DNA from: AP-15 sp963818695
GTDB taxonomy: Bacteria > Pseudomonadota > Alphaproteobacteria > ATCC43930 > CGMCC-115725
Assembly: GCA_963818695.1 (NCBI GenBank)
Contig: CAWFTG010000009.1
Coordinates: 620,001-684,000 of the forward strand
DNA length: 64,000 nucleotides
Reading direction: 5' to 3'
In this document: one piece after another, positions 8,289-18,229 of the stretch
Layout: each line of letters begins with the position of its first letter
How positions within the stretch are numbered: the first letter of the stretch is position 1
The notes under the pieces: generated by a model
Told to the model about the DNA's origin: nothing
Database searches by the model: none
The model's input: the letters and a program-made list of their open reading frames with translations, nothing else
Program-made: the position numbers and the translations under genes

Positions 8289-9843
8289 TCAATCTAAGGT
8301 GAACTCCGATCGCGACGGCGCTCGAACCAGCAATACCAGCATCGAAAGGATCACCAAGCCGCCGATCAGCAGCCAGGCGTCGTTGAAGGCGGCGACGAGC
8401 CCGGCGCGCTCGACCAACGGCGCGACCAGGGCGCGCGTCGCTTCGTCGACCTCGCCGATCGGATCACGCCGGTGAAATGCTCGGTCGGCAGCCCGACCAG
8501 ACGGGCCGCCGACGCATCGCCCGCCTGCAGACGCGAGACGATCGACGCGATGTGGGCGGGCGTGCGCTGTTCGAGCACGGTGTCGATCAGCGCCAAGCCG
8601 ATCGCCCCGCCGAGATTGCGCATCAGGTTGAATAAGCCACTCGCATTTGGGACATCGGAGCGGGTCGAAGCCGCTCAATGCCAGCGCTGTGGACGGCAAC
8701 AAGCACAGCATGATGGCTGCACCGCGGAGGAGCTGCTGCCAGAACAATCCCCAGAAATCGGTCTCGAAGGTCATGAAGCCGTTGCCGACCAGGCCGACAG
8801 CGAGCAGGGCATAACCGGCGGCGATCAGCAGCCGGGGCTCGACGCGCCGTTCGAGGATCGTGGCGACCGGCGCCATTACCAGCTGGGCGGCGCCGGTCAC
8901 CATCATGATCTCGCCGATCGCGAGGGCGTCATAATTGCGGATGAGACCGAGATACACCGGCAATAGATAAGTTGCCCCGTAGAGGCCGATGCCAAGAACA
9001 AAGCTGAAGCAGCACCCGACCACAAAATTATGGTCGCGGAATGCGACCAGATCGATCAGCGGCGCCGAATGGCGCAAACAGCGCCAGATCACACCACCGG
9101 CGCAGAAGAAGCAAATACCTGCGAGCAGCAGTGCTTCCGGGCTGCCCCAGCCGCGATGGGGAGCTTCCTTGAGAACCAGTTAGCAAACTGCCGAGAAAGA
9201 CTGCGAGCAGCGGCAGAGCGAGCAGATCGACTGAGCCGAGGTGGCGCCAGTCGGGGCGATCGATGTCCACGGCCCAGGCGACCAACAGCGCGACAACTAT
9301 TCCCGGCGGCACATTGATCAGGAATAGCCAATGCCATGAATAGCGGTCGGTGATGAAGCCGCCGACGGCTGGCCCGAGAGTGGGCGCCAGCATTGCCAAC
9401 AGACCCGCGACGAAAGTCGCGCGGCTGCGCCCGAGCCCCTCGAACATCAGAAAGATCGCCGAGAAAACGAACGGGATCAAAGCGCCGCCGCAGAAACCCT
9501 GCAGCACCCGCGCCGGGATCAGTGACCAGAAGCTGTTCGACGCGGCGCAGGCCAGGCTCGCGGCAGTGAAGCCGCAAATGCAGGCGAGAAAGGCGCCGCG
9601 CGTCGACATGACGCGGGTTAGCCAGCCGGTCAGCGGGATCGCGACGACCTCTGCGATCAGATACGCGGTCTGCACCCAGCTCAATTGATCCAGCGCAATG
9701 CCGAGTCCGGCTTGGATATCGGGCAGCGAGCTCGCGACGATCTGGATGTCGAGGATCGCCATGAACATGCCGATGCTCATGGCGGTGAACCCGACCCACC
9801 TCTTGGCCCCGACGGGGCTTTCGGATCTCAGGAGCAAAGCCAT
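8289..9843 (-). pseudogene. DHA2-type (EmrB/QacA-like) multidrug efflux MFS gene with several frame breaks
   Basis: Stitched across frames, this reads as a 14-span drug:H+ antiporter of about 515 residues. The first frame (from 9843) gives FMAILDIQIVASSLPDIQAGL, ARVLQGFCGGALIP and TDRYSWHWLFLINVPPG, the classic DHA2 motifs. Near 9180 the frame moves and continues LKEAPHRGWGSPEA and IDLVAFRDHNFVVG. It moves again near 8662 (RNLGGAIGLALIDTVLEQRTP) and returns near 8460 for the last span. At least three indels are needed, more than expected from one sequencing error. The gene lies downstream of a broken type III PKS and ICMT-like gene on the same strand and may once have exported their product. 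Confidence 0.8.
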
Positions 9844-9866
9844 GCGCGGGATCTTGGCGTCGGCCT

Positions 9867-10366
9867 TTACACAGCGCGGCGCGGCGCCAGAACGCGCTCC
9901 TCGATCCGAATGCGTCGAGCGAGCAGCGCCAGGTTGAGCGCGGAGAAAGTTGCGGCGACCGCGACGGCGCCAAAAGCGAGGGGCAGCACGGCGATCTCAG
10001 CGGCGACCAGCAGATAATTCGGGTGCCGTAAATAGTGGAATGGGCCGGTTTGCACGAGGGGTGCGTCCGGCAGGGTGATGATGCGCGTCGTCCAGTAGCG
10101 GCCCAAGCTGGCGAGCACCCAGATCCGGCCGAGCTGGAGCAAGGCGAATAGGCCGATCAGCAGCCAGTTGGGCGGGGTTCAGCCGGGACAAATATGGCGA
10201 GGCTCATGAGCCAGCCGGCATGCAACAAGACGTAGAGCGGGTAAGCTCCGGCATCTGCCTCCACAGCGCCCAGCCGGCGCAGCCGGGCGGTATTGCGGCG
10301 GGCATGGGCAAGCTCGATGAGCCGCTGCAATGCGACCAGACCGAGCGTCCAGTAGAGCGCGGTCAC
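9867..10366 (-). pseudogene. ICMT-like (isoprenylcysteine carboxyl methyltransferase family) membrane protein, frameshifted
   Basis: The start is a GTG at 10366 that overlaps the stop of the PKS gene (GTGA), so the two were translationally coupled. The first frame encodes TALYWTLGLVALQRLIELAHARRN, and near 10165 the frame shifts into NWLLIGLFALLQLGRIWVLASLGRYW. The hallmark PFHYLRHPNYLLV and the C-terminal span follow. In known phenolic-lipid clusters such as srs of Streptomyces, an ICMT-like membrane methyltransferase follows the type III PKS and O-methylates the resorcinol. That role is inferred from family and order. Confidence 0.72.
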
Positions 10367-11431
10367 CGGTTGTCGATGACGAGAAAGCCTGCCGTGAACC
10401 CGGGCCCGAGGGCATTCATCAGCGCGCGCTTCCACTGTGCCCCGGTGGCGCGCGCCTTGACGAGCATCCGTTCGAGCACAAACATCACGGTCGCGGCCGA
10501 CATGTTGCCGTAGTCGCGCAACACCGCCCGCGCTTCGACCAGCGCACCTTGTTCGAGGCCAAAGGCGTGCTCGAGTGCCACGATCACCTTGGCGCCTCCC
10601 GGATGACAGACGAAACGATCGATCTCGTCGATGGCAAGTCCATGACGGGCGAGGAACTCCGATGCGGCGTCTTGCAGCTGAGTCGTGACGAGTTTCGGAA
10701 TGTCGCGGGAAAAGATTGCTCTAAGGCCATCATCGGCGACCTCCCAGCCCATCACGTCGAGGGTGCCGGGCCAGGTGTGTTCGCCGGCGGCGACGAGGGC
10801 CGGGCCCTCTGCGTCGGTCGACAGCAGCGCGGCCGCGGCGCCGTCGCCGAACAGAGCCGTCGCGACAATATTGCTCTTCGACCAATCGTCGCGCCGGAAA
10901 GACAGACGCACACAGCTCGACCACCAAGAAGAGGACCGTCTTACCTGGGGCGACGGCGGCCTGACTGGCGGCGCGGGCAAGCCCGAGGACGCCGCCGGCG
11001 CAACCAAGCCCAAAGATCGGCAACCGCTCTACCGTGCTCCGCAGCCCCATCCGTTCGATCAGCATCGCATCCAGGCTCGGTGTCGCGATGCCCGTGGTCG
11101 AAACGACGACAATGCTGTCGATGTCGTGCTTATCCCGGCCGCTCGCACAGAGCACCCGATTGGTCGCCGCCTCGAGCAGTACGAGCGCGGAGTCGAGATA
11201 AATGCGGTTGCGCTCGGGCCAGCCATGCGCACGGTCGTACCATTCGATTGGCACGCAGGAGTATCGCCTCTCTATACCCGTGTTCAGAAAGACCGGCAGC
11301 AGGCGATCGAGGTCCGGCGAGCGCCCGAACAAGAGTTTGACGCGTTCGATCACGTCGTTCTGGTCGAGCGGATATGGAGGAACCGCGGTCGCGACGGCGA
11401 ATAGACGCGGGTCAGCAGGCATTGAGGGCAC
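10363..11431 (-). pseudogene. Type III polyketide synthase (chalcone/alkylresorcinol synthase-like), frameshifted
   Basis: Two frames join into a protein of about 356 residues, the normal length for the family. The N-terminal part contains the active-site cysteine in FGLGCAGGVLG (residue ~144). Near 10906 one extra base moves the frame. The second part continues FRRDDWSKSNIVATALFGDGAAA, then the catalytic His in RFVCHPGGAKVI and Asn in RDYGNMSAATV. So all three catalytic residues are present across the break. The enzyme would condense malonyl-CoA on acyl-CoA starters to alkylresorcinols or pyrones. The start may be the ATG three codons inside (11422). Confidence 0.82.
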
Positions 11432-11559
11432 CTTACCGCCTGAGAAAGATCATCGCAACGCGGAGCGCGAGGCGACATTCTGCAATTTGCGGTTATTTGT
11501 CGCGGTTGCGATCCATTCGGAACGATAGAAACGAGATATCGGTCTCCGCTAAAAGCACT

Positions 11560-11738
11560 CTAGCAGGTCGCTGAAAAAGGCTGCCAGTGAGTGGGAAACT
11601 GACCACAGCCGATTTCAGCGCCATTCCCGCGAAAGCGGGAATCCATCTACATCAACGGTTATGGATTCCGGCTCTCCGCTTCGCTACGGCCGGAAATGAC
11701 GAATTCGGGGTCACCGGCCTTTTTTAGCATCCTGCTAG
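11560..11738. repeat. MITE-like element with terminal inverted repeats and internal palindromes
   Basis: The 22 bases at 11560-11581 (CTAGCAGG...GAAAAAGGC) match the reverse complement of 11717-11738 at 19 of 22 positions. Inside lies ATTCCCGC-GAAA-GCGGGAAT's perfect arm pair at 11623-11642, and a second GC-rich palindrome around 11665-11695. No gene is encoded. The structure suits a small non-autonomous mobile element or a composite palindromic repeat. It fills the gap between the PKS and the GT87 gene. Confidence 0.5.
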
Positions 11739-11838
11739 TCGCCGGGATACACGACCGGCACCCGACCGAGTTGCCGGGCGAAGATGAAACCGCTTGAAAG
11801 CCGGCGAATGAGGGAGCTGCGGCGCGGAAGGCTATTTC

Positions 11839-13083
11839 ATGAGCATCCGAAACGTTGGGGCCGGCGTGTCGCTGACAGGTAAGCGCGCCATCATCGGCGG
11901 CGCCGTCCTGCTCGCCCTTCAAGCTCTTGCGCTAGCGTATCTAGTCGCGGGAGCATACGGGGTTGTGAGGCAGTATGGCCCGTCCACGGTTTCCTTTATC
12001 GGCTTCTACGCTGCAGGACAGCTGGCCGTCGATGGGCATGCCCAATTCGCCTATGATGACGCATTCGACTACGAGACCGAGGAAGCGCTGACCCAGCCGG
12101 GTGTTCCTTACTTACCGTTTCTTTACCCCCCGGTCTATCTGCTGGTTTGTTGGCCGCTTGCATTACTCCCATTTCTGCCTGCCCTCATTTTATTCGTGAC
12201 GACGACGCTGGCCATCTATCTAGTCGTCCTTCGACGGATCCTCGATGTGCAGGGAAGTGCCTGGTTGCTTCCGGCGCTGGCTTTCCCGGCGACGATTTGG
12301 ACCGTGGGCTACGGCCAGAATAGTTTTCTGACCGCCGCATTATTTGGCGCTGGGACGCTGCTGGTTGATCGGCGACCTGCGGCGGCTGGGGCGCTGTTCG
12401 GCATGCTGTGCTACAAGCCGCATTTTGCGCTATTGGTTCCGGTTGCCCTTCTCGCCGGCAGACGCTGGTCTGCGATCATCGCGGCCGCGGTCGCGATGAT
12501 CATTCTTTTTGGACTTTCGATTACGCTGTTCGGCTGGGAAACATGGCAGGCATATATTCGGGCTTTCTTCGGATCGGCAACGACATACGACTTCGAAATC
12601 AAGTACTCCAACATATTTGCTTCGATAAGTCCTTTCGCTGCATCCCGCCTGCTTGGGTTGTCCATCGCGCATGCGCGAATTGTACAATTAGCTGCGACAG
12701 TACTCGCCGTAGTGCTAGTAGGTTGGGTCTGGAGTACAAATGCTACCCGCGCCAGCAGGGGAGCAGTGCTCGCGGCGGGAACCCTGATCGCAGTACCCTA
12801 TGCGCTGATGTATGACTTGATGATTGCAGCGATCGCGGGCGCATGGCTGGTTCGCGCCGGCCGCAATTCCGGCTTTCTCCGCTGGGAGAAACCCTTGCTT
12901 GCGACGGTTTACTTGATGCCGCTCTTCGCATTCCAAGCGGGATTAGTGTTGCATCTGCCACTCGCGCCGCTCGCCGGCGTTATATTGGTGCTGCTGTGTG
13001 GATCACGCGCGTGGCAGGAACATAAAGCGCGGCAGAGGAATTTCCCGGACAACAGAATGGTTGGGGCGCAAGGTCGCGGTTAG
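11839..13083 (+). CDS. GT87/DUF2029-like polytopic membrane glycosyltransferase
   Basis: A 414-residue protein with about ten membrane segments. The first follows a short cytoplasmic tail. After it comes a long loop with FIGFYAAGQLAVDGHAQFAYDD and PYLPFLYPPVYLLV, which is characteristic of the DUF2029/GT87 family of polyprenyl-phosphate-sugar-dependent glycosyltransferases. Related features are TVGYGQNSFLTAALF and CYKPHFALLVP. Such enzymes add sugars on the outer side of the cytoplasmic membrane. The acceptor is unknown. The C-terminal tail is basic. It is monocistronic, with the convergent DUF4167 gene 32 bases downstream. Confidence 0.75.
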   Translation: MSIRNVGAGVSLTGKRAIIGGAVLLALQALALAYLVAGAYGVVRQYGPSTVSFIGFYAAGQLAVDGHAQFAYDDAFDYETEEALTQPGVPYLPFLYPPVYLLVCWPLALLPFLPALILFVTTTLAIYLVVLRRILDVQGSAWLLPALAFPATIWTVGYGQNSFLTAALFGAGTLLVDRRPAAAGALFGMLCYKPHFALLVPVALLAGRRWSAIIAAAVAMIILFGLSITLFGWETWQAYIRAFFGSATTYDFEIKYSNIFASISPFAASRLLGLSIAHARIVQLAATVLAVVLVGWVWSTNATRASRGAVLAAGTLIAVPYALMYDLMIAAIAGAWLVRAGRNSGFLRWEKPLLATVYLMPLFAFQAGLVLHLPLAPLAGVILVLLCGSRAWQEHKARQRNFPDNRMVGAQGRG

Positions 13084-13115
13084 GCCGATGCGATTGCGGC
13101 GGCCCGCAGGATAAG

Positions 13116-13508
13116 TCAGGAGGAATAAGGCTGCCGATCGCTCGGTGAGGCAGGCACCGGACCAACCGCCTCGGATCTTTCCTCCGCCGACACTTCAGTT
13201 GGCAGATCGGCCGGCGTGGCGGGGCGCGGGGCGCGGTGCTGCTGACCTTCGTTGGCAGCGTTCATGACTCGAAGATAATGCTCGGCATGCTGGTAAAAGT
13301 TTTCCGCCGCAACTCGATCGCCACTGGTAGACGCCTCTCGTGCAAGGGCAATGTATCGTTCGAAGATTTGATGAGGGGTGCCTCGGATTTTGACGTTCGG
13401 GCCGTTACTGTCGAGACTCTGACCTCGCTGCGGCATCTGTTGCCGATTGCGGTTGACATTGCCGCCGTAATTACGACCATACGGGCGGCTGTTTTGTCCT
13501 GTTCTCAT
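13116..13508 (-). CDS. DUF4167 domain protein
   Basis: A 130-residue protein with a basic, Asn/Arg/Gln-rich N-terminus followed by the DUF4167 signature NVKIRGTPHQIFERYIALAREASTSGDRVAAENFYQHAEHYLRV, then a low-complexity Pro/Ala/Glu tail. The family is restricted largely to Alphaproteobacteria and its function is not established; the basic start suggests RNA binding. It often lies near prmC/prfA, but here it sits alone between a GT87 gene and an esterase. Confidence 0.88.
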   Translation of the reverse strand: MRTGQNSRPYGRNYGGNVNRNRQQMPQRGQSLDSNGPNVKIRGTPHQIFERYIALAREASTSGDRVAAENFYQHAEHYLRVMNAANEGQQHRAPRPATPADLPTEVSAEERSEAVGPVPASPSDRQPYSS

Positions 13509-13782
13509 GATACCTTTTGCACTGATGGTGAAGTTGGGTCGTTAACCAAACAGAGCGCATCGAAACACGTTCGATGCTGGAACGGGTCGCGCCGCTCTTC
13601 CGTACAGCGCCAGCTTTTTCTCGACGGCACGTTAGACGGGCGGATCGTCATTTCCAAGAGGTTTTTGGCGCAATGCCCGCAGAGGCCCGGTTTCTCGAGC
13701 GCCGGCTGCCGCCAATTGCAATCAGGGGTCGGGTGTCACATCACCGACATCGCGGATAATTCCGATTACCTTGCCGTATCCA

Positions 13783-14790
13783 TCAGCCGGACAACGCCCG
13801 AGCGAGAAAAGGCAAGCTCTCGTCCATCCGGTAATCGACACCCGTATGGTTGTCGGGGAACTCCTCATAGCGATGCGCAATGCCAAGCTCATTCAGCCGC
13901 CGCACAAACCTGCGGGCACCGTACAGCAGATTGAATTGATCCTTCTCGCCGCAGTCGATATAGAGCGCCTTCAGCTTGCGCAGGTTACCGGCCTGGGTCT
14001 CTATCGCAGCGACGGGGTCTTGCCGCAACCAGTTCGCCCAGCGTTCCTCGATAATCTCGCAGGTGTCGAACGTGACCGGCAGCCGGATCCCCAGGAATTG
14101 CGTCGGATCGGGATCGTAGCTGGCCGCCATCGCCAGAGCGTTGATCACCTTGCCGGAACCGTCGGAATGCTTTTTGGCTCCCTCGAGCTGCTGCCACCAC
14201 TTCTCGATGGAATTGTCTACGCCGGCGAGGGCCCGCAGGACCGCCGGCATGTCGGGCAGATAGCACAGCTCGAACCCCATATCCCCGGAATGACAGGCCG
14301 CGGCCGACCAGATGTCGGAGTGGCGCAGCGCGTGAGTGAGCGCGCCGTATCCGCCGGAACTCTTGCCAAATACACCGCGGCGGCCGGCCCCGCCGCATCC
14401 AAAACGCCGCTCGATCGCCGGCACCATTTCGTGCAGCAGAAAGTCCTCCCAAGCACCCATCGAGATTGAGTTGATATATTGGTTCCCGCCGAGCCGGGTG
14501 AAGCAGTCGGGAAAAGCAACGGCGACAGGGGACATGCGCTGTTCGCCGATCAGCCGGTCGAGCCGTTCCGGGAGGTTCTCGCGGAAGCCGACCCAATTCG
14601 TATGGGATAGCCCGCTGCCGGTGAAGCCGACAAGATCCACCAGCAGCGGCAATCCTTCCCCGTCATGCCCAGCCGGCACGTACACATCGACGGCGCGCAC
14701 CGACGGATCACTCAGCATATTGCTCGTGAGGGCTTGGCTCTCGATAGTGAGCCGGCTGACGGAACCCGCCGGCCCGGAAAACTTGCGCAT
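13783..14790 (-). CDS. Alpha/beta-hydrolase esterase (esterase D/enterochelin-esterase-like)
   Basis: A 335-residue alpha/beta hydrolase. The nucleophile elbow is GKSSGGYGAL (residues ~147-156). Upstream is VAFPDCFTRLGGNQYINS, typical of S-formylglutathione hydrolase/Fes-like esterases. A late Asp (DCGEKDQFN) and His (FPDNHTGVDYRMDESLPFL) complete a plausible catalytic triad. No signal peptide is seen, so it is probably cytosolic. The substrate is uncertain. Convergent and divergent neighbours indicate it is monocistronic. Confidence 0.8.
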   Translation of the reverse strand: MRKFSGPAGSVSRLTIESQALTSNMLSDPSVRAVDVYVPAGHDGEGLPLLVDLVGFTGSGLSHTNWVGFRENLPERLDRLIGEQRMSPVAVAFPDCFTRLGGNQYINSISMGAWEDFLLHEMVPAIERRFGCGGAGRRGVFGKSSGGYGALTHALRHSDIWSAAACHSGDMGFELCYLPDMPAVLRALAGVDNSIEKWWQQLEGAKKHSDGSGKVINALAMAASYDPDPTQFLGIRLPVTFDTCEIIEERWANWLRQDPVAAIETQAGNLRKLKALYIDCGEKDQFNLLYGARRFVRRLNELGIAHRYEEFPDNHTGVDYRMDESLPFLARALSG

Positions 14791-15019
14791 CGCCTTCTAC
14801 CTCCAGCTTGTGACGATATTGTCAGCAACTATCAAAAAGCTGTGTCGAAGCAAATTCGCACCGACGGTTTGTCCGCCAGCACCACGCCGCGGCCTCGCAA
14901 GCGGATTGCCTCTCGCGACCCAGTTTGTAAATCAGAGCCCGGCGCCAGCACAATGGCCGATCGGATCGTCGAGAGGCGAGCCTCACACCGCTAGCCGCCG
15001 GCGTTATCGGATGCTTTGG

Positions 15020-15457
15020 CTAAGAGTTATTCGGGTAGCACGCCGTCGCTTGCAGGGTTGTTCCGGCCGCGGCCAGGAGGACAATCTGCGGCACCGGGGT
15101 ATTGAATTTGCTGGTAACCTGTACCTGGGAAAAACCCGAAACGCCGCCGCAGCTGACGTTCTGCGACAAATTTATGCTCTGGAGCGACACCCCCCATTGA
15201 TTGGCGGTCTGCGTAACGTGAGTCGTGGTGCTGGTCGAGTCATAGCTGCCCCCGACAGCGCACGCGCTCTGCGGTATCGCCATACACCGCGCGCCGTCGA
15301 ACGCGACCTGCTGTAAGGCATTCAAAGTCCACAGTAATCGGCTGTACTCGATGGCGCCGAAGATGAGCATCAGAAACACCGGCGCCACCAAGGCAAACTC
15401 GATCGCCGTAGTGCCTCTGGCGTCGCAACCAGGTTGGCGCGGCGACGAAAGCTTCAT
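15020..15457 (-). CDS. TadE-like pilus assembly pseudopilin
   Basis: A 145-residue protein with the TadE signature: a short basic leader, then RGTTAIEFALVAPVFLMLIFGAIEYSRLLW, where the glutamate after the hydrophobic start is the conserved +5-type residue of pilin-like proteins. The C-terminal domain is exported and contains four Cys residues. Its start overlaps the stop of the upstream TadE-like gene (ATGA), so it is the last gene of a coupled minus-strand operon. TadE-type minor pseudopilins work with the Tad (Flp) secretion machine. No TadA/B/C genes are in the window. Confidence 0.82.
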   Translation of the reverse strand: MKLSSPRQPGCDARGTTAIEFALVAPVFLMLIFGAIEYSRLLWTLNALQQVAFDGARCMAIPQSACAVGGSYDSTSTTTHVTQTANQWGVSLQSINLSQNVSCGGVSGFSQVQVTSKFNTPVPQIVLLAAAGTTLQATACYPNNS

Positions 15458-16050
15458 TGCGTCTGTACCAGCGCGCTCCGAGTTATTGTCCCATTTTGGG
15501 TGAAGCCGAATTGCGGAAAAAGCGCCGTGAAGCTCCGGCTCGCCGCGATCGTTACGAACTTCCCAGCTACGCTGCCGCCGGTACAGGAGCTACCACAGGC
15601 AACGGAACTGCCCCAGCTCCAATTCGGCGGAGTGCCGGTCGGACAATAGCAATTATCGGCATTCGAGGCGGCACCGCTCGCGACGGAGGAGCCCACGGTC
15701 ACAGTCACCGTCGGTCCGTTATTTATGACGATCGTGCCGTCTTCCCACGACGAGCCGTTGGCATTTGCAACTACATTGGAAATCGACGATGCAAGGCTGC
15801 CTCCGTTGGTGGAATTGACGCTTGCAGCATTCAGCGCCGCATATTCGGCGCCGGCGGCAACAGCCGAATCCATCTGGAATTCGACAAACATCAATAGGGC
15901 AAAATCGGCCGTAACGGCGAAGACGGTGAGGAACAACGTTGCATAGACGGCAAATTCGACAGCCGCGACGCCGGTTTCCTCCGCCGCCGACAACACCCTC
16001 CAGAGAAGCCGCAACGGCCTATGAAAACTGTCGACCGGCGGGCGCAACAT
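15454..16050 (-). CDS. TadE-like protein
   Basis: A 198-residue protein. After a ~26-residue cytoplasmic stretch comes a TadE-type segment, ETGVAAVEFAVYATLFLTVF, then an exported Ser/Gly/Thr/Asn-rich domain with paired Cys residues (CYCPTG, CGSSCTGG). The start codon overlaps the stop of the TadG-like gene upstream (TAATG), and its own stop overlaps the next TadE gene, so the three are translationally coupled. Confidence 0.78.
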   Translation of the reverse strand: MLRPPVDSFHRPLRLLWRVLSAAEETGVAAVEFAVYATLFLTVFAVTADFALLMFVEFQMDSAVAAGAEYAALNAASVNSTNGGSLASSISNVVANANGSSWEDGTIVINNGPTVTVTVGSSVASGAASNADNCYCPTGTPPNWSWGSSVACGSSCTGGSVAGKFVTIAASRSFTALFPQFGFTQNGTITRSALVQTQ

Positions 16051-18017
16051 TATTGAACCAAAGCGACGGTAGTAGCCGAACCGCTACCGCCTAAACCCGT
16101 GCAGGTGGTGCCCGCGGCGCTGCCGTTGGCCAATGTAATCTGTGAGCCGACCAACATCAGGCAGGCACTCGTATCCACCGTGTCATGAAGGGTTGCGCCA
16201 CCGCTCATGCTCACGGCACCGTTGGGAAAGTGGAAGGCGCCGGAAATCCGCGTGTTCGTCGCTCCGGAAGTGAACGATGCCGCGGCCGTGTTGCTCGACG
16301 ATTGCGGGCCAATCACCGCTAACCCCGCGGTGCTGCTCCCCAAGGTTGACGATGAGGTCGGCGCCGTCAGATTAACGGTACTGTAACCGGCGCCAAGGCA
16401 GAACGCCGATGTCAAGGAGCCGCAAGACACCGTGGTCGTGCCTGAGATCACGAGGGTCACCTCCAGGGCAGTCAGCCCGGTCGTCGTGCCGCTCGCGGGG
16501 CAGTTACTGACATTGCCGCCGCCGCCGTTCCCGAGCGCGACGTAGCCGTTTACGGTGTAGATCCCCGAGCCGAGAACGATGCCGCCGGCGCCGTTGATGC
16601 TACCGTTGATGTCGTGCTCGGCGGCGGCGCTGAGTGCAACACAGGTGCCGCCGCTGGTTGTCAGGGTGCCGGCCATCTGGAACAGATCGCCGCTCCCGGT
16701 CGCGTCGCCAAAAAGGGATGCGCCGTTGGCTTCGTTTAACGAATATCCGTTATTTGACTTGCCGATGTTGAAGCTGTTCGTGCTTGTCCCGTAACCGAGG
16801 TTCAGGCCGGCATTGGGAGGCATGCCGCTGGCGTTTTGGTAAATTCCGCCGGCGAGAGTGAAGGTGCTCGGGCCGGCTATGGTCAGGCGTGAGCTCCCGG
16901 TGAGACAAATACTGTAGCCGCTCGTGCCGCTGCAGGTCATTGTGCCGATATTGAAAGTGCCGGCAGTGAAGCTGATCGGCGTGCTGCCGGAGCCGTTGAG
17001 GCCAGCTGCCATATTGTAAACAGCATTGCTGCCCCCATTAAAGGTCAGACCATTCGCGCTGGCGCCGCTTACCGTTCCGCTGAAGTTGTAAGTCGCGCCG
17101 GACGACGAATTTCTCACCGTCAACGAGATTCCCCCGCCAAGCGAGATAGCGCCGAAATTAAACGGACCTGTGCCGCTGCAGGTTACGGTGTGCTGAGAGG
17201 ATGCGTAGACATCGGTACAGCCGGTGGGCAAACCGGTCACGGTACTGTATGCGAACGTGTGGTTGGTGCCGGTCGGTACGCTGGACAGAGTTGGTGAGGT
17301 GATGCTCGAGACCGAGCTGATCCGGCTGGCTGCTCCGGTAACCTCCGAGTTGCTGGCAAGAGGATCGGCCGTGGAAGCGTTGCTTTGCCGAACTGACGGC
17401 GTCCCCGAGGGCGGAACCAGAGCACAGCTCGGACTTGGCGCGGTCGTACCGTAGTCAACCTCCGGCGTAGTGATCGTGTTACTGCAAGCGTGAGCAGTCA
17501 CTGTAGTATTCGATGCCACGGCGCAACCGCTGGCCGACAGTGTGGCTCCGCCGGTCACGCTCACTCCCGTTCCGCTGCCGCTGAGCGCGATGATACAACC
17601 CGGAGCATCCGCCTTGATCTCCGCATATGCAGTCGCGCTCACCGACAAAGTGCCGGCGGTCGTCACGGCCCTGGCCAGCAACAGCGGGACGCTCGTCGTA
17701 ACCGAGACTTGGACGGCCTGATTGCCGTCGCCACTGGGCGAGCTCCCGACGCTGGATGTAGCCGTGGTGCTGCTGAGTCCGTTGAGCGCTACGATGTTGC
17801 CGACAGCGGAATTGGTAGTGGAGCTCGAGCCAGACGAATTATAAACGAACGCGCCGCCAATGGCGGCGATATCGGCGATTCTCTGGTTCTCCACCCGCTT
17901 TAGAAGGCCATAACCGAACTCGAGCGCCAGGGCGGAACAGCCGATTACGACCAGGAATGAGAGGGCGGTCAATATCGCGATCGCCCCCTGTGTGTCGCCC
18001 AAAAAACGCCGGAGCAT
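16050..18017 (-). CDS. Large TadG-like protein with an extended Ser/Gly/Thr-rich domain
   Basis: A 655-residue protein. The N-terminus GDTQGAIAILTALSFLVVIGCSALALEFGY is the TadG-type membrane anchor (Flp-pilus putative Tad domain), followed by KRVENQRIADIAAIGGA. The remaining ~600 residues are very rich in Ser, Thr, Gly and Asn, with repeated short strands resembling a beta-helical or adhesin-like extracellular domain and scattered Cys pairs. No von Willebrand A motif is seen, unlike the neighbouring TadG. It heads the coupled trio ending at 15020. Confidence 0.75.
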   Translation of the reverse strand: MLRRFLGDTQGAIAILTALSFLVVIGCSALALEFGYGLLKRVENQRIADIAAIGGAFVYNSSGSSSTTNSAVGNIVALNGLSSTTATSSVGSSPSGDGNQAVQVSVTTSVPLLLARAVTTAGTLSVSATAYAEIKADAPGCIIALSGSGTGVSVTGGATLSASGCAVASNTTVTAHACSNTITTPEVDYGTTAPSPSCALVPPSGTPSVRQSNASTADPLASNSEVTGAASRISSVSSITSPTLSSVPTGTNHTFAYSTVTGLPTGCTDVYASSQHTVTCSGTGPFNFGAISLGGGISLTVRNSSSGATYNFSGTVSGASANGLTFNGGSNAVYNMAAGLNGSGSTPISFTAGTFNIGTMTCSGTSGYSICLTGSSRLTIAGPSTFTLAGGIYQNASGMPPNAGLNLGYGTSTNSFNIGKSNNGYSLNEANGASLFGDATGSGDLFQMAGTLTTSGGTCVALSAAAEHDINGSINGAGGIVLGSGIYTVNGYVALGNGGGGNVSNCPASGTTTGLTALEVTLVISGTTTVSCGSLTSAFCLGAGYSTVNLTAPTSSSTLGSSTAGLAVIGPQSSSNTAAASFTSGATNTRISGAFHFPNGAVSMSGGATLHDTVDTSACLMLVGSQITLANGSAAGTTCTGLGGSGSATTVALVQ

Positions 18018-18147
18018 GCGTATCTCTGAAATGATCAGGATTTGCTCGATCTTGCAAATCTACGCAATCGAAGGTAAACGCCCGGTTAAAAAAGCTGTCC
18101 GGTGCGGCACGTCCGAGGCGCAATCCGAAAATGACTACAGGCGCGCT

Positions 18148-18222
18148 TCAAGCAGCTTTGATTTCGCCGAGTCGTCGACCCAGCGCCAACGCGAACTCGA
18201 TATCCGTGGTGCCGCCGGCACC
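18148..18222 (-). pseudogene. Possible short relic of a TadE-like gene start
   Basis: Right after the stop of the neighbouring TadG gene, one minus-strand frame reads GAGGTTDIEFALALGRRLGEIKAA and then stops. The first half matches the TadE signature (RGTTAIEFALVAP) in the gene at 15020-15457. The hydrophobic run is lost after nine residues. The match is short and may be coincidental, but its position between two Tad genes supports it. Confidence 0.35.
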
Positions 18223-18229
18223 ACACCCC

